Shown here: positions 15,066-22,303 of the stretch, one piece after another
Layout of the letters: each line of letters opens with the position of its first letter
Numbering within the stretch: the first letter of the stretch is position 1
From: SIG644 sp045613985
GTDB lineage: Bacteria > Bacillota > Clostridia > Oscillospirales > CAG-272
Direction of reading: 5' to 3'
Assembly: GCA_045613985.1 (NCBI GenBank)
Contig: JAZLCA010000045.1
Location: 1-23,161, forward strand
Length of the DNA: 23,161 nt
The notes under the pieces: model-generated
The model's input: the letters and a program-made list of their open reading frames with translations, nothing else
Database searches by the model: none
Told to the model about the DNA's origin: nothing
Program-made: the position numbers and the translations under genes

Positions 15066-16694
15066 ATGAAAAAAAGAACGTTTTTGCTAATTTTACTCGT
15101 GCTGTGCGGTCTGTGTCTGACACTGACCTCGTGCCATGAGTTTACCCCGTGGAAAACGATCGAGCCGACCTGCACGCTCGGTGGTTATGAAGAAAGAGTA
15201 TGCCAAAAAGAGGAATGTCCCATCACGGAAAGACGCAACGAGGTCGAGCCCTTAGGCCACGACATGGGCGAGTGGACCGAGGTGGTTGCCCCGACCTGCA
15301 CCGAGGACGGTGAGGAGGTAAGACTATGCTCTCGCTGCGGCGAGCAGGAAACGAAGGTACTCCCGGCTACCGGCCATGACATGGGCGAATGGACCGAGAT
15401 CGTCGCCCCGACCTGCACCGAAGATGGTCAGGAAGAACGAAAATGCCAAAGAGACGGCTGCGACTACACGGAAAGCAGAGCTGGAGATAAAGCTCTCGGC
15501 CACAATTTTGGCGAATGGACCGAAGTGACCGCCCCAACTTGTGCCGAAGCAGGCTTGGAAGCGAGAAAATGCTCCCGCTGCGGTGAGTGTGAGACGAGAG
15601 AGCTGGCTGCAACAGGACATAGCTTTGGCGATTGGACGCAAACAGTTGAGCCAACCGAACACGCGGCAGGCGAAGAAATAAGGGAGTGTTCTGTTTGCGG
15701 CGATCAAGAAACGCACGACATCCCCGCGCTGGCCAGCCTTGGCTTGGTATTTACCTCCAATGGAGACGGCACCTGCTACGTCAGCGGCAAAGGTACTTGT
15801 ACAGACGTTGATGTTATTATTCCAAATTATTCGCCCGAGAAGGAACTTGTGATTGGCATTGGAGACGATGTGTTTCGGCACAGCAGAATTGAAAAATTAT
15901 ATATTCCCGACGGTGTAAAGTATATTGGAAGATTTGCTGTTGCTTCATGCGTCGATCTTGTCTGCGTTACCTTTGGAGAAAACAGTTGCCTTGAAACCAT
16001 TGGAGAACAAGCATTTGAGGCAAGTTACAATCTTGAAGACATTGTCATTCCCGATAATGTCACGCACATTGGAATACATGCGTTTTTTGATTGTACCGGG
16101 CTTACAAGCATTACTTTTGGGGAAAACAGTAAATTGACGTATATTGGAAGGCATGCGTTATCAGGAACTTCGATTACCGACATAATCCTTCCCGACAGTA
16201 TGACGTACATTGGAGATTGTGCGGTTAACTCTTGCGAAAAGCTGACGAGCGTTACCATTCCAAATACAGTAACGGTGATTGGCGATAGCGCATTTTGTGG
16301 AAATTTACGTCTTGAAAGTGTCATCATTCCTAATAGTGTTACAAGATTAGAAATAGGCGCATTTGCTTTAACCGGTCTTACAAGTGTTACGATTCCCGAC
16401 AGTGTTACCTTTGTAGGATTTGAAGCGTTTGCGTACTGTTCGAATCTTACAAGCGTTATTATGGGGCAGGGCGTGAAAGAGATTTTCTTATTTACGTTCA
16501 AGGATTGTTCGAATCTTACAAGTATTGTTATAGGGAAGGGATTAGAAGTAATCTCATCGCATGCATTTGAAGGTTGTTCGAATTTGACCGACGTATACTA
16601 TTGTGGAACAGAAGAAGAATGGAAAGCCATCAAAATATGGGAATTTAATGATCCCCTCCTCTCCGCCACCATCCACTACAACTACCAACCCTGA
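15066..16694 (+). CDS. Lipoprotein with Cys-rich repeats and BspA-type leucine-rich repeats
   Basis: A 542-residue surface protein of unknown specific role. The start at 15066 is chosen because AGGAGG (15051-15056) precedes it and a lipoprotein signal begins there: MKKR, a hydrophobic stretch, and lipobox LTSC with Cys23. Residues about 29-220 hold five repeats of roughly 40 residues, each with W(T/K)xxxxPTC, then CxxCG or CxxxxC, then GHxxGxW; paired cysteines suggest disulfides or metal sites. From about 224 to the end are some eleven leucine-rich repeats of the BspA type (LTSVTIPDSVTxIG, AFxxCxNL), ending in a typical GTEEEWKAI tail. Such proteins bind host or matrix targets in some species; no target can be inferred here. 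It is the only plus-strand gene, has its own promoter, and its LRR half looks more AT-rich than the rest. Confidence 0.87.
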   Translation: MKKRTFLLILLVLCGLCLTLTSCHEFTPWKTIEPTCTLGGYEERVCQKEECPITERRNEVEPLGHDMGEWTEVVAPTCTEDGEEVRLCSRCGEQETKVLPATGHDMGEWTEIVAPTCTEDGQEERKCQRDGCDYTESRAGDKALGHNFGEWTEVTAPTCAEAGLEARKCSRCGECETRELAATGHSFGDWTQTVEPTEHAAGEEIRECSVCGDQETHDIPALASLGLVFTSNGDGTCYVSGKGTCTDVDVIIPNYSPEKELVIGIGDDVFRHSRIEKLYIPDGVKYIGRFAVASCVDLVCVTFGENSCLETIGEQAFEASYNLEDIVIPDNVTHIGIHAFFDCTGLTSITFGENSKLTYIGRHALSGTSITDIILPDSMTYIGDCAVNSCEKLTSVTIPNTVTVIGDSAFCGNLRLESVIIPNSVTRLEIGAFALTGLTSVTIPDSVTFVGFEAFAYCSNLTSVIMGQGVKEIFLFTFKDCSNLTSIVIGKGLEVISSHAFEGCSNLTDVYYCGTEEEWKAIKIWEFNDPLLSATIHYNYQP

Positions 16695-16710
16695 TTTTGA
16701 AACAAAAATT

Positions 16711-16738
16711 CACCCCCGCGGTTGATTCCGCGGGGGTG
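16711..16738. terminator. Terminator hairpin between lipoprotein gene and guaB
   Basis: CACCCCCGCG and CGCGGGGGTG form a perfect 10-bp stem with an 8-base loop. On the minus strand it is followed by AATTTTTGTTT and lies 18 bases past the guaB stop, a standard intrinsic terminator. On the plus strand the following ATGTGTTTTA is a weaker tract, so bidirectional use is possible. Confidence 0.88.
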
Positions 16739-16756
16739 ATGTGTTTTATCCGGGCA

Positions 16757-18265
16757 TCAGCCCTTAATGGAAGTGCCCTTTTCCTTCTGAATGACGTCGT
16801 GTGCGCCGCCTTCGATGATACTGGTTGCCGATACCAGCGTCAGCTTTGCCTTCTGTTGCAGCTCGGGAATCGACAGCGCGCCGCAGTTGCACATGGTCGA
16901 CTTGACCTTAGCCAGCGACATGGCGACGTTGTCCTTGAGGCTACCTGCGTAAGGAACGTAAGAGTCAACGCCCTCCTCGAACGACAGCTTCTTGTCGCCG
17001 CCCAGGTCGTATCTCTGCCAGTTGCGGGCACGGGCCGAGCCCTCGCCCCAGTATTCCTTATAGTAGGTGCCGCCGATGCTGACCTTGTTGGAGGGAGACT
17101 CGTCAAAGCGGGCAAAGTAACGGCCCAGCATAACGAAATCGGCACCCATGGCCAGAGCCAGCGTGATGTGGTGATGGTAAACGATACCGCCGTCCGAGCA
17201 GACGGGAACGTAAATGCCCGTTTCCTCGAAGTAACGGTCTCTTTCTGCGCAGACCTCGATCAAAGACGTTGCCTGACCGCGGCCGATACCCTTGGTCTCG
17301 CGGGTGATGCAGATGGAACCGCCGCCGATACCGACCTTGATGAAGTCAGCACCGCAGTCCGCCAGGAAGCGGAAGCCTTCGGCGTCTACGACGTTACCGG
17401 CGCCAACCTTGACGCTGTCACCGTAATGCGCGCGGATCCACTCGATGGTCAGCTTCTGCCACTCGGAGAAGCCCTCGGAGGAGTCGATGCACAAAACGTC
17501 AACGCCTGCCTCTACCAGCGCGGGTACGCGCTCGGCGTAGTCACGGGTGTTGATACCCGCGCCGACAACGTATCTCTTTTCCTTATCCAGCAGCTCGTTG
17601 GGGTTTTGCTTGTGGGTGTCGTAGTCCTTGCGGAAGACCATGTGAACCAGATGGCCCTTGTCGTCGATGATGGGCAGCGAGTTGAGCTTGTGCTCCCAGA
17701 TGATATCGTTGGCCGTCTTGAGCGTCGTGCCCTCGGGGGCGGTGATCAGCTTTTCAAACGGCGTCATAAACTCGGATACCTTGGTCGAGGGATCCATGCG
17801 GGTGACGCGGTAGTCGCGGCCGGTAACGATACCCAGCAGCTTGCCCTCGGCAGTGCCGTCGTCCGTAACAGCCATGGTGTTGTGACCGGTCTTGTTCTTG
17901 AGCGCAACGACCTCAGCCATGGTCATATCGGGGGTCAGGTTGGAGTCGCTCTTGACAAAGCCTGCCTTGTGGCTCTTGGCGCGGCGGACCATAGCGGCCT
18001 CGTCCTCGATGGTCTGCGAGCCGTAAATGAAGGACACACCGCCCTCGGTTGCAAGGGCTACGGCCAGCTTTTCGCCCGAAACGGACTGCATGATGGCGGA
18101 AACCATGGGGATGTTCATGGAAATGGCAGGCTCCTCGCCTCTCTTGTAGCGTACAAGCGGGGTCTTCAGGGAGACGTTTGCGGGAATGCACTCACTCGAG
18201 GAATAACCGGGAATGAGCAGATATTCGTTAAAAGTATGCGAAGGTTCGTTGATAAAAGTTGCCAT
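16757..18265 (-). CDS. guaB: IMP dehydrogenase
   Basis: This enzyme oxidises IMP to XMP with NAD, the committed step to GMP. The 502-residue protein has the usual layout: a split TIM barrel interrupted by a CBS-pair region (about residues 112-222), the catalytic loop GIGGGSICITRE (Cys319; many bacterial enzymes have GIGPGSICTTR), a flap-like GEGSARARNW and EEGVDSYVPYAG near the C-terminus. The variant loop and ARNWQRYDLGG block resemble the subgroup I associate with protozoan IMPDH and some Clostridia; this is from memory. AAGGAG lies 7-8 bases before the start. It follows pyrI after only 23 bases, so it belongs to the pyrimidine transcript rather than the purine one, and a terminator ends the unit. 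Confidence 0.95.
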   Translation of the reverse strand: MATFINEPSHTFNEYLLIPGYSSSECIPANVSLKTPLVRYKRGEEPAISMNIPMVSAIMQSVSGEKLAVALATEGGVSFIYGSQTIEDEAAMVRRAKSHKAGFVKSDSNLTPDMTMAEVVALKNKTGHNTMAVTDDGTAEGKLLGIVTGRDYRVTRMDPSTKVSEFMTPFEKLITAPEGTTLKTANDIIWEHKLNSLPIIDDKGHLVHMVFRKDYDTHKQNPNELLDKEKRYVVGAGINTRDYAERVPALVEAGVDVLCIDSSEGFSEWQKLTIEWIRAHYGDSVKVGAGNVVDAEGFRFLADCGADFIKVGIGGGSICITRETKGIGRGQATSLIEVCAERDRYFEETGIYVPVCSDGGIVYHHHITLALAMGADFVMLGRYFARFDESPSNKVSIGGTYYKEYWGEGSARARNWQRYDLGGDKKLSFEEGVDSYVPYAGSLKDNVAMSLAKVKSTMCNCGALSIPELQQKAKLTLVSATSIIEGGAHDVIQKEKGTSIKG

Positions 18266-18288
18266 GATTGCTCTCCTTTAGCTTTGAT

Positions 18289-18711
18289 TTATTGTTTCGC
18301 CTGCGTTTCGCAATACAGGCAACGGTAGACTTTGTGTTGTTTGTCGGTCAGACGGAAGACGTGAGACAGCTCCTGTTCGACCGAGGTGATGCAGCGGGGA
18401 TTTTTGCAGAAAATGACGTCGGTGAGCACCTCGGGCATATCGATCGTCTTTTTCTCGACCAGCTTGCCGTCCTTGATGACGTTGACGGTTGCGCAGGGAT
18501 CGACGTAGCCGATGATATCGAGATTGAGCTCGCGTTCGGTGTCGATCTTGATGATATCCTTCTTACCCATCTTGCGGCTCTGGACGTTTTTGATGATGGC
18601 GACCGAGCCCTCTTCGTTCTGAAGTCCCAGCAGCTCGTACAGCTGCATTGCGCGGCCGGCGGTGATGTGGTCGATGACGATACCGGTGCGTACGGTAGAA
18701 TCAATATTCAT
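18289..18711 (-). CDS. pyrI: Aspartate carbamoyltransferase regulatory chain
   Basis: The 140-residue partner of PyrB carries the nucleotide-binding allosteric domain and a zinc domain that holds regulatory and catalytic chains together. The four zinc cysteines are all visible: Cys102 and Cys107 in CKNPRC, and Cys131 and Cys134 in CLYC. The N-terminal half includes GIVIDHITAGRAMQLYELLGL, typical of the effector domain. It overlaps the pyrB stop by four bases (ATGA), indicating translational coupling and a matched subunit ratio. Its presence implies an allosterically regulated ATCase holoenzyme rather than the free catalytic trimer of bacilli. Slightly short of the roughly 150 residues of enteric PyrI but complete. 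Confidence 0.96.
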   Translation of the reverse strand: MNIDSTVRTGIVIDHITAGRAMQLYELLGLQNEEGSVAIIKNVQSRKMGKKDIIKIDTERELNLDIIGYVDPCATVNVIKDGKLVEKKTIDMPEVLTDVIFCKNPRCITSVEQELSHVFRLTDKQHKVYRCLYCETQAKQ

Positions 18712-19631
18712 ATCGTTCCAGCCTCCTTGAGCAATTTCAAGATCAGAGCCATGCGCATGTACTTGCCGTAGAGAACCTGCTTGAAATAGCAGGCCCGGGG
18801 ATCGTTATCCACAGCGACACTGATCTCATTGACGCGGGGCAGCGGGTGCATGACGCACAGATCCGCCTTGGCCTGCGCCAGCTTTTTGAGATCGAGAATG
18901 TAGCTGTCCTTCAGGCGCAGATAATCTTCCTCGTTGAAGAATCGCTCGCGCTGAACACGCGTCATGTACAGAATATCCAGTTCCGGCATTGCCGCCTCCA
19001 GATCGGTGACCTCCTCGTAAGGAATGCCGTTTTTGTCCAGCACGTCCTCCTTGACGTAATCGGGGACGCGCAGCTCACTCGGCGAGATCAGCACGAAGCG
19101 GATGCCACGGTAGCGCGACATGGCGCCGATGAGCGAGTGGACGGTCCGACCGAATTTGAGGTCGCCGCAAAGACCGATGGTCAGATGGTCAAAGCCGCCC
19201 TTTTCGCGATAGATGGCCAAAAGGTCTGCCAGCGTCTGCGTTGGATGGCAGTGACCGCCGTCGCCCGCGTTGATGACGGGGATGGAAGCGTTGTTGGCCG
19301 CGACCAGCGCCGCGCCCTCCTTGGGATGGCGCATGGCGATGACGTCGGCGTAGCAGGAAACCGTCTTGGCGGTATCGGCCACGCTTTCGCCCTTGGCCGC
19401 CGACGAGCTTTGTGCGCCGGCAAATCCCAGCACGTTGCCGCCCAACTCGTACATGGCCGCCTCAAAGGAAAGGCGGGTACGGGTGGAGGGCTCAAAGAAC
19501 AGGGTAGCCAGCTTTTTGCCCGCACATGCATGGGCGTATTTTTCGGGGTGATCGATGATGTCGCAAGCGGTTGCAATCAGCTCGTCAAGCTCTTCAACCG
19601 ACAGATCGAGAATATCAATCAGGCTTCTCAT
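18708..19631 (-). CDS. pyrB: Aspartate carbamoyltransferase catalytic chain
   Basis: This enzyme joins carbamoyl phosphate and aspartate, the first committed pyrimidine step. At 307 residues the length is normal. The carbamoyl phosphate loop FFEPSTRTRLSFE (about 45-57) and the C-terminal HPLPRVNEI motif identify it, and the central domain has GDGGHCHPTQTL. The ribosome site AAGGAG lies 7-8 bases before the ATG. It begins 14 bases after pyrE and overlaps pyrI by four bases, so pyrE, pyrB, pyrI and guaB form one tightly packed unit. Confidence 0.97.
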   Translation of the reverse strand: MRSLIDILDLSVEELDELIATACDIIDHPEKYAHACAGKKLATLFFEPSTRTRLSFEAAMYELGGNVLGFAGAQSSSAAKGESVADTAKTVSCYADVIAMRHPKEGAALVAANNASIPVINAGDGGHCHPTQTLADLLAIYREKGGFDHLTIGLCGDLKFGRTVHSLIGAMSRYRGIRFVLISPSELRVPDYVKEDVLDKNGIPYEEVTDLEAAMPELDILYMTRVQRERFFNEEDYLRLKDSYILDLKKLAQAKADLCVMHPLPRVNEISVAVDNDPRACYFKQVLYGKYMRMALILKLLKEAGTI

Positions 19632-19645
19632 GTGGCTGCTCCTTA

Positions 19646-20302
19646 TTATGCTTTTGCACCGTTGATGGCGAGGTAATTCTTGATGCGGGTGACGTTTTCT
19701 TCGTTGGCGGGATCCTCTTCCAGATATTCGATGATATCGTAAACGTCAACGATGGAGTAAACGGGGAAGCCGAACTGCTCCTCGATCTCCTGCATTGCGC
19801 CCTTGTCGGTCTGGCCCTTTTCCTTGCGGTCGACCATGATGAAGGTAGCGGCTACCTTGGTGCCCTCCAGGTGAGACAGGATCTCCATGGACTCGCGGAT
19901 GGCGGTGCCTGCCGTGATGACGTCCTCAATGATGACGATCTCCTCGCCGGGAGTGGGAACGTAGCCGACGAACACGCCGCCCTCACCGTGGTCCTTGACT
20001 TCCTTGCGGTTGAAGAAGAAGGGAACGTTGAGACCGTTTTTGGAGAGCGCTACTGCGGCGGAAACGGACAGGGAAATGCCCTTGTAAGCGGGACCGTAGA
20101 GGACGGCCTGCTTGTTGCCGAGTTTTTCGAAATATGCCTTGGCGTAGAACTCGCCCAGCGTTGCGATATCGCTACCGGTTTTGATCATACCGGCGTTGAT
20201 GAAATAGGGGATCTTACGGCCGGATTTTGCGGTGAAATCACCGAATTTCAATACTCCTGCGGACTGGAGGAACTGTATAAATTCTCTTTTGTAGGCTTCC
20301 AT
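19646..20302 (-). CDS. pyrE: Orotate phosphoribosyltransferase
   Basis: This enzyme attaches PRPP-derived ribose phosphate to orotate, making OMP, the substrate of PyrF encoded upstream. The 218-residue protein shows the type I phosphoribosyltransferase PRPP loop VIIEDVITAGTA (about 123-134), the N-terminal FTAKSGRKIPYF block that binds orotate, and YGPAYKGI. GGAGACCACC precedes the start with normal spacing. It heads the compact pyrE-pyrB-pyrI-guaB run; the 426 bases upstream are repeat mosaic, and I could not find a convincing promoter there. Confidence 0.96.
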   Translation of the reverse strand: MEAYKREFIQFLQSAGVLKFGDFTAKSGRKIPYFINAGMIKTGSDIATLGEFYAKAYFEKLGNKQAVLYGPAYKGISLSVSAAVALSKNGLNVPFFFNRKEVKDHGEGGVFVGYVPTPGEEIVIIEDVITAGTAIRESMEILSHLEGTKVAATFIMVDRKEKGQTDKGAMQEIEEQFGFPVYSIVDVYDIIEYLEEDPANEENVTRIKNYLAINGAKA

Positions 20303-20728
20303 GGTGGTCTCCTTTTTTATGTGTTAATATTTTTTGATATCTTATTTTTTTACGACTTCTTCTTTTGACGCTCACACTGCACTTCGTGCGCGTTCGCGGA
20401 TGGTTTTTGGATGTTACTTCTTTGACGCACGTCAAAGAAGTAACCAAGAAAACGTGCCAAGACGTTCCCTCTTGGATCTCCCCGGCATTGCCGCACTGCA
20501 TAGCACAAGACGAGATTTGATTAAATGCTCATAGAGCGTGCTTCAAATCTTGTCAACACGCGCGGCAGATATGCCAAAGCAAGAGATTTTGCGGGTTTCT
20601 TAAGGGCATTAGGCCCTTAAGCTGATTTTCTTTCGCCATTTCTTTGTTCAGTGACAAAGAAATGGCATTGTGCCGGAACAGCGCAGCGCGAAGCTGTATG
20701 CGCGTCCCGAGGAGTCGTTGTTGAAAGA
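20303..20728. repeat. Mosaic intergenic repeat between HAD gene and pyrE, H1 ends at both sides
   Basis: The gap is flanked by two inverted H1 modules. Near pyrE is ACGACTTCTTC (20352) with a hairpin at 20413-20444 whose stem is GTTACTTCTTTGAC (14 bp, loop GCAC). Near the HAD stop is a hairpin at 20635-20666 (stem GCCATTTCTTTGT, loop TCAGTG), followed by CAGCGCAGCGCGAAGC and GGAGTCGT (20711-20718). The middle has an ACGCGCGGCAGATATG module (about 20559-20574) and the shared TTAAGGGC block. No coding sequence, promoter or PyrR-type leader was recognised. Confidence 0.83.
20583..20621. repeat. Near-identical 39-base block with TTAAGGGC hairpin, copy 2
   Basis: The second copy of the block at 9020-9059, differing at one or two bases, with the identical 9-bp hairpin CTTAAGGGC / GCCCTTAAG at 20599-20621 and the identical loop ATTAG. 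The two copies are about 11.5 kb apart. Confidence 0.85.
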
Positions 20729-21376
20729 TTAATTTTTCTCCAACAACTCCTTCAGTTCTTGCACAGTAGCAACAACAAACTCTGCTCCCGCTTGTTCATG
20801 CTCCTTCCGATCACCGTATCCGTACAGCACGCCAACGGCCGCAAGGCCATTCTCATGCGCGCCGTCAATGTCGTGGTGGCGGTCGCCGATCATAAGTGCG
20901 TTGTCGGAAGAAAGGTGCTGTTCTGCCAGCGCATAAGCGATGATATCGCCTTTTTTCGAGCGGGACAGATCCATCGTCGCGCCGTATACGCGGTCGAAAT
21001 AGGACAAAAGACCGAAATGCTCCAAAATTTGAATGGCAAATTTCTCCGGCTTGGAGGTGGCAACGATCAAGCGCCTGCCGCTTGCTTTCAAATCGGCAAG
21101 GATCTCGGGAATGCCGTCGTAGACCTCGTTTTCAAACATGCCGTGCGGCACGAAATACTCGCGGTAGTCGGCAACGGCTCGCGTCGCGTCTTCCTCGGAC
21201 AGACCATAATATTTCATGAAGCTTTGAGCGAGGGGTGGGCCGATAAAGCAGTTGAGCTCTCGGTGGTCAGCAACCTCAATGCCGCGTTTTTTCAGCGCGT
21301 AGGCGACCGAATTGGTAATGCCCTCGCCGGGATCGGTGAGTGTGCCGTCGAGGTCGAAAAGCAGGTGAGAATACAT
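20729..21376 (-). CDS. HAD-family phosphatase, possible nucleotidase
   Basis: A 215-residue haloacid dehalogenase superfamily hydrolase of the phosphoglycolate phosphatase-like group with a helical cap. All four motifs are visible: FDLDGTLTD (nucleophile Asp8, Asp10), VATSKPE (motif II), the lysine of SKKGD (motif III) and MIGDRHHDIDGA (motif IV). The cap has FIGPPLAQSF. I associate this cap sequence with proteins annotated as 5'-nucleotidase-like, but substrate cannot be read from sequence. It sits between pyrF and pyrE, so a role on nucleotide monophosphates or a damaged pathway intermediate is plausible inference. AAGGAG precedes the start; both flanks are long repeat gaps. Confidence 0.85.
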   Translation of the reverse strand: MYSHLLFDLDGTLTDPGEGITNSVAYALKKRGIEVADHRELNCFIGPPLAQSFMKYYGLSEEDATRAVADYREYFVPHGMFENEVYDGIPEILADLKASGRRLIVATSKPEKFAIQILEHFGLLSYFDRVYGATMDLSRSKKGDIIAYALAEQHLSSDNALMIGDRHHDIDGAHENGLAAVGVLYGYGDRKEHEQAGAEFVVATVQELKELLEKN

Positions 21377-21604
21377 AAAATCTCCTTTGCGGGCGATCCA
21401 TGATCGCCCCTACGGGCAAGCTAACATTGTGGAGCGGATGGGGCGGGGGCCCCAGGAGCTTACGGCAGTACCTTTGGAACAGCGCACACCCTTCCCACAT
21501 AGGGTTAGAAGAAGTTGCAAGGGCGAACGCTTCTATTCCTTCTTTAAAAGTTTTTGGGGGCGTGGGGACTTTTTTCAAAAAGTCCCCACATCGTTCTCTC
21601 TTTT
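21377..21604. repeat. Mosaic intergenic repeat between pyrF and HAD gene
   Basis: The shortest long gap. Near the HAD start is a GGGCGATC / GATCGCCC hairpin followed by CCTAC (21391-21409). It is joined to a GTGGAGCGGATGGGGCGGGG and GGGCCCC module, then GGAACAGCGCACACCCTTCC, the inverted end TTAGAAGAAGTTGC (21505-21518), and the H2 hairpin at 21562-21589 (13 paired bases, stem GTGGGGACTTTTT), 15 bases from the pyrF stop. It lacks the H1 half, so it is a single-ended copy. Confidence 0.85.
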
Positions 21605-22303
21605 TTAACCTACAAACTCCGCGATGCAACGCTCGTAGGCTGCTACGGGGTCAGCGGCGGCGGTGATGGGACGGCCGACGACGATGTAGTCGGAGCCGAT
21701 CTCCTTGGCGGCGGCGGGCGTCATGACGCGCTTCTGGTCACCGATGTCACCGTCGGCGAAACGAACGCCGGGGGTGACGGTCAGGAAGTTCGCGCCGCAC
21801 TTATCGTGGACAAGTCCTGCCTCCAGGGGAGAGCAGACAACACCGTCGAGGCCTGCCTTGGCGGCGTTGGAGGCGTAGTGCATAACAACGTCAGCGATGG
21901 GCTCCTTGATGAGCAGATCGTTTTCCATGCTTTCCTGGTCGGTCGAGGTCAGCTGGGTGACGGCAATGAGCAGAGGACGGGTACCGTCGGGACGGGTCAG
22001 ACCCTCCAGAGCGCCCTGCATCATGCGGACGGTGCCGGCCGCGTGCAGGTTGGTCATATCAACGTCCAGGCCGGACAAAACGGCCATGGCCTTTTTCACC
22101 GTGTTGGGAATGTCGTGCAGCTTCAGGTCCAAAAAGATCTTGTGACCGCGCGCCTTGATCTCGCGAACGATCGAGGGTCCTTCGGCATAAAACAGCTCCA
22201 TGCCGATCTTAACGAAGGGCTTTTTGCCCGTGAACTGATCCAGAAACGCCAGCGTTTTTTCCTTGCTGTCAAAGTCCAGTGCGATGATTACGTCTTTTCC
22301 CAT
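21605..22303 (-). CDS. pyrF: Orotidine 5'-phosphate decarboxylase
   Basis: This enzyme decarboxylates OMP to UMP, the last de novo step. The 232-residue protein is of the short bacterial type. Catalytic residues are visible: Lys32 in VKIG and the Asp59-Lys61-Asp64 set in DLKLHD; the N-terminal IALDFDS and the C-terminal YIVVGRPIT phosphate-binding motif also match. Its start codon overlaps the pyrD stop by one base (TAATG), and the ribosome site GGAGGA lies in the end of pyrD, so the two are translationally coupled. Confidence 0.97.
   Translation of the reverse strand: MGKDVIIALDFDSKEKTLAFLDQFTGKKPFVKIGMELFYAEGPSIVREIKARGHKIFLDLKLHDIPNTVKKAMAVLSGLDVDMTNLHAAGTVRMMQGALEGLTRPDGTRPLLIAVTQLTSTDQESMENDLLIKEPIADVVMHYASNAAKAGLDGVVCSPLEAGLVHDKCGANFLTVTPGVRFADGDIGDQKRVMTPAAAKEIGSDYIVVGRPITAAADPVAAYERCIAEFVG

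Noticed and set aside
1..21604. CRISPR array.
   Set aside because: The repeats are dispersed, modular and in both orientations, without regular direct repeats and unique spacers, and no cas genes are present.
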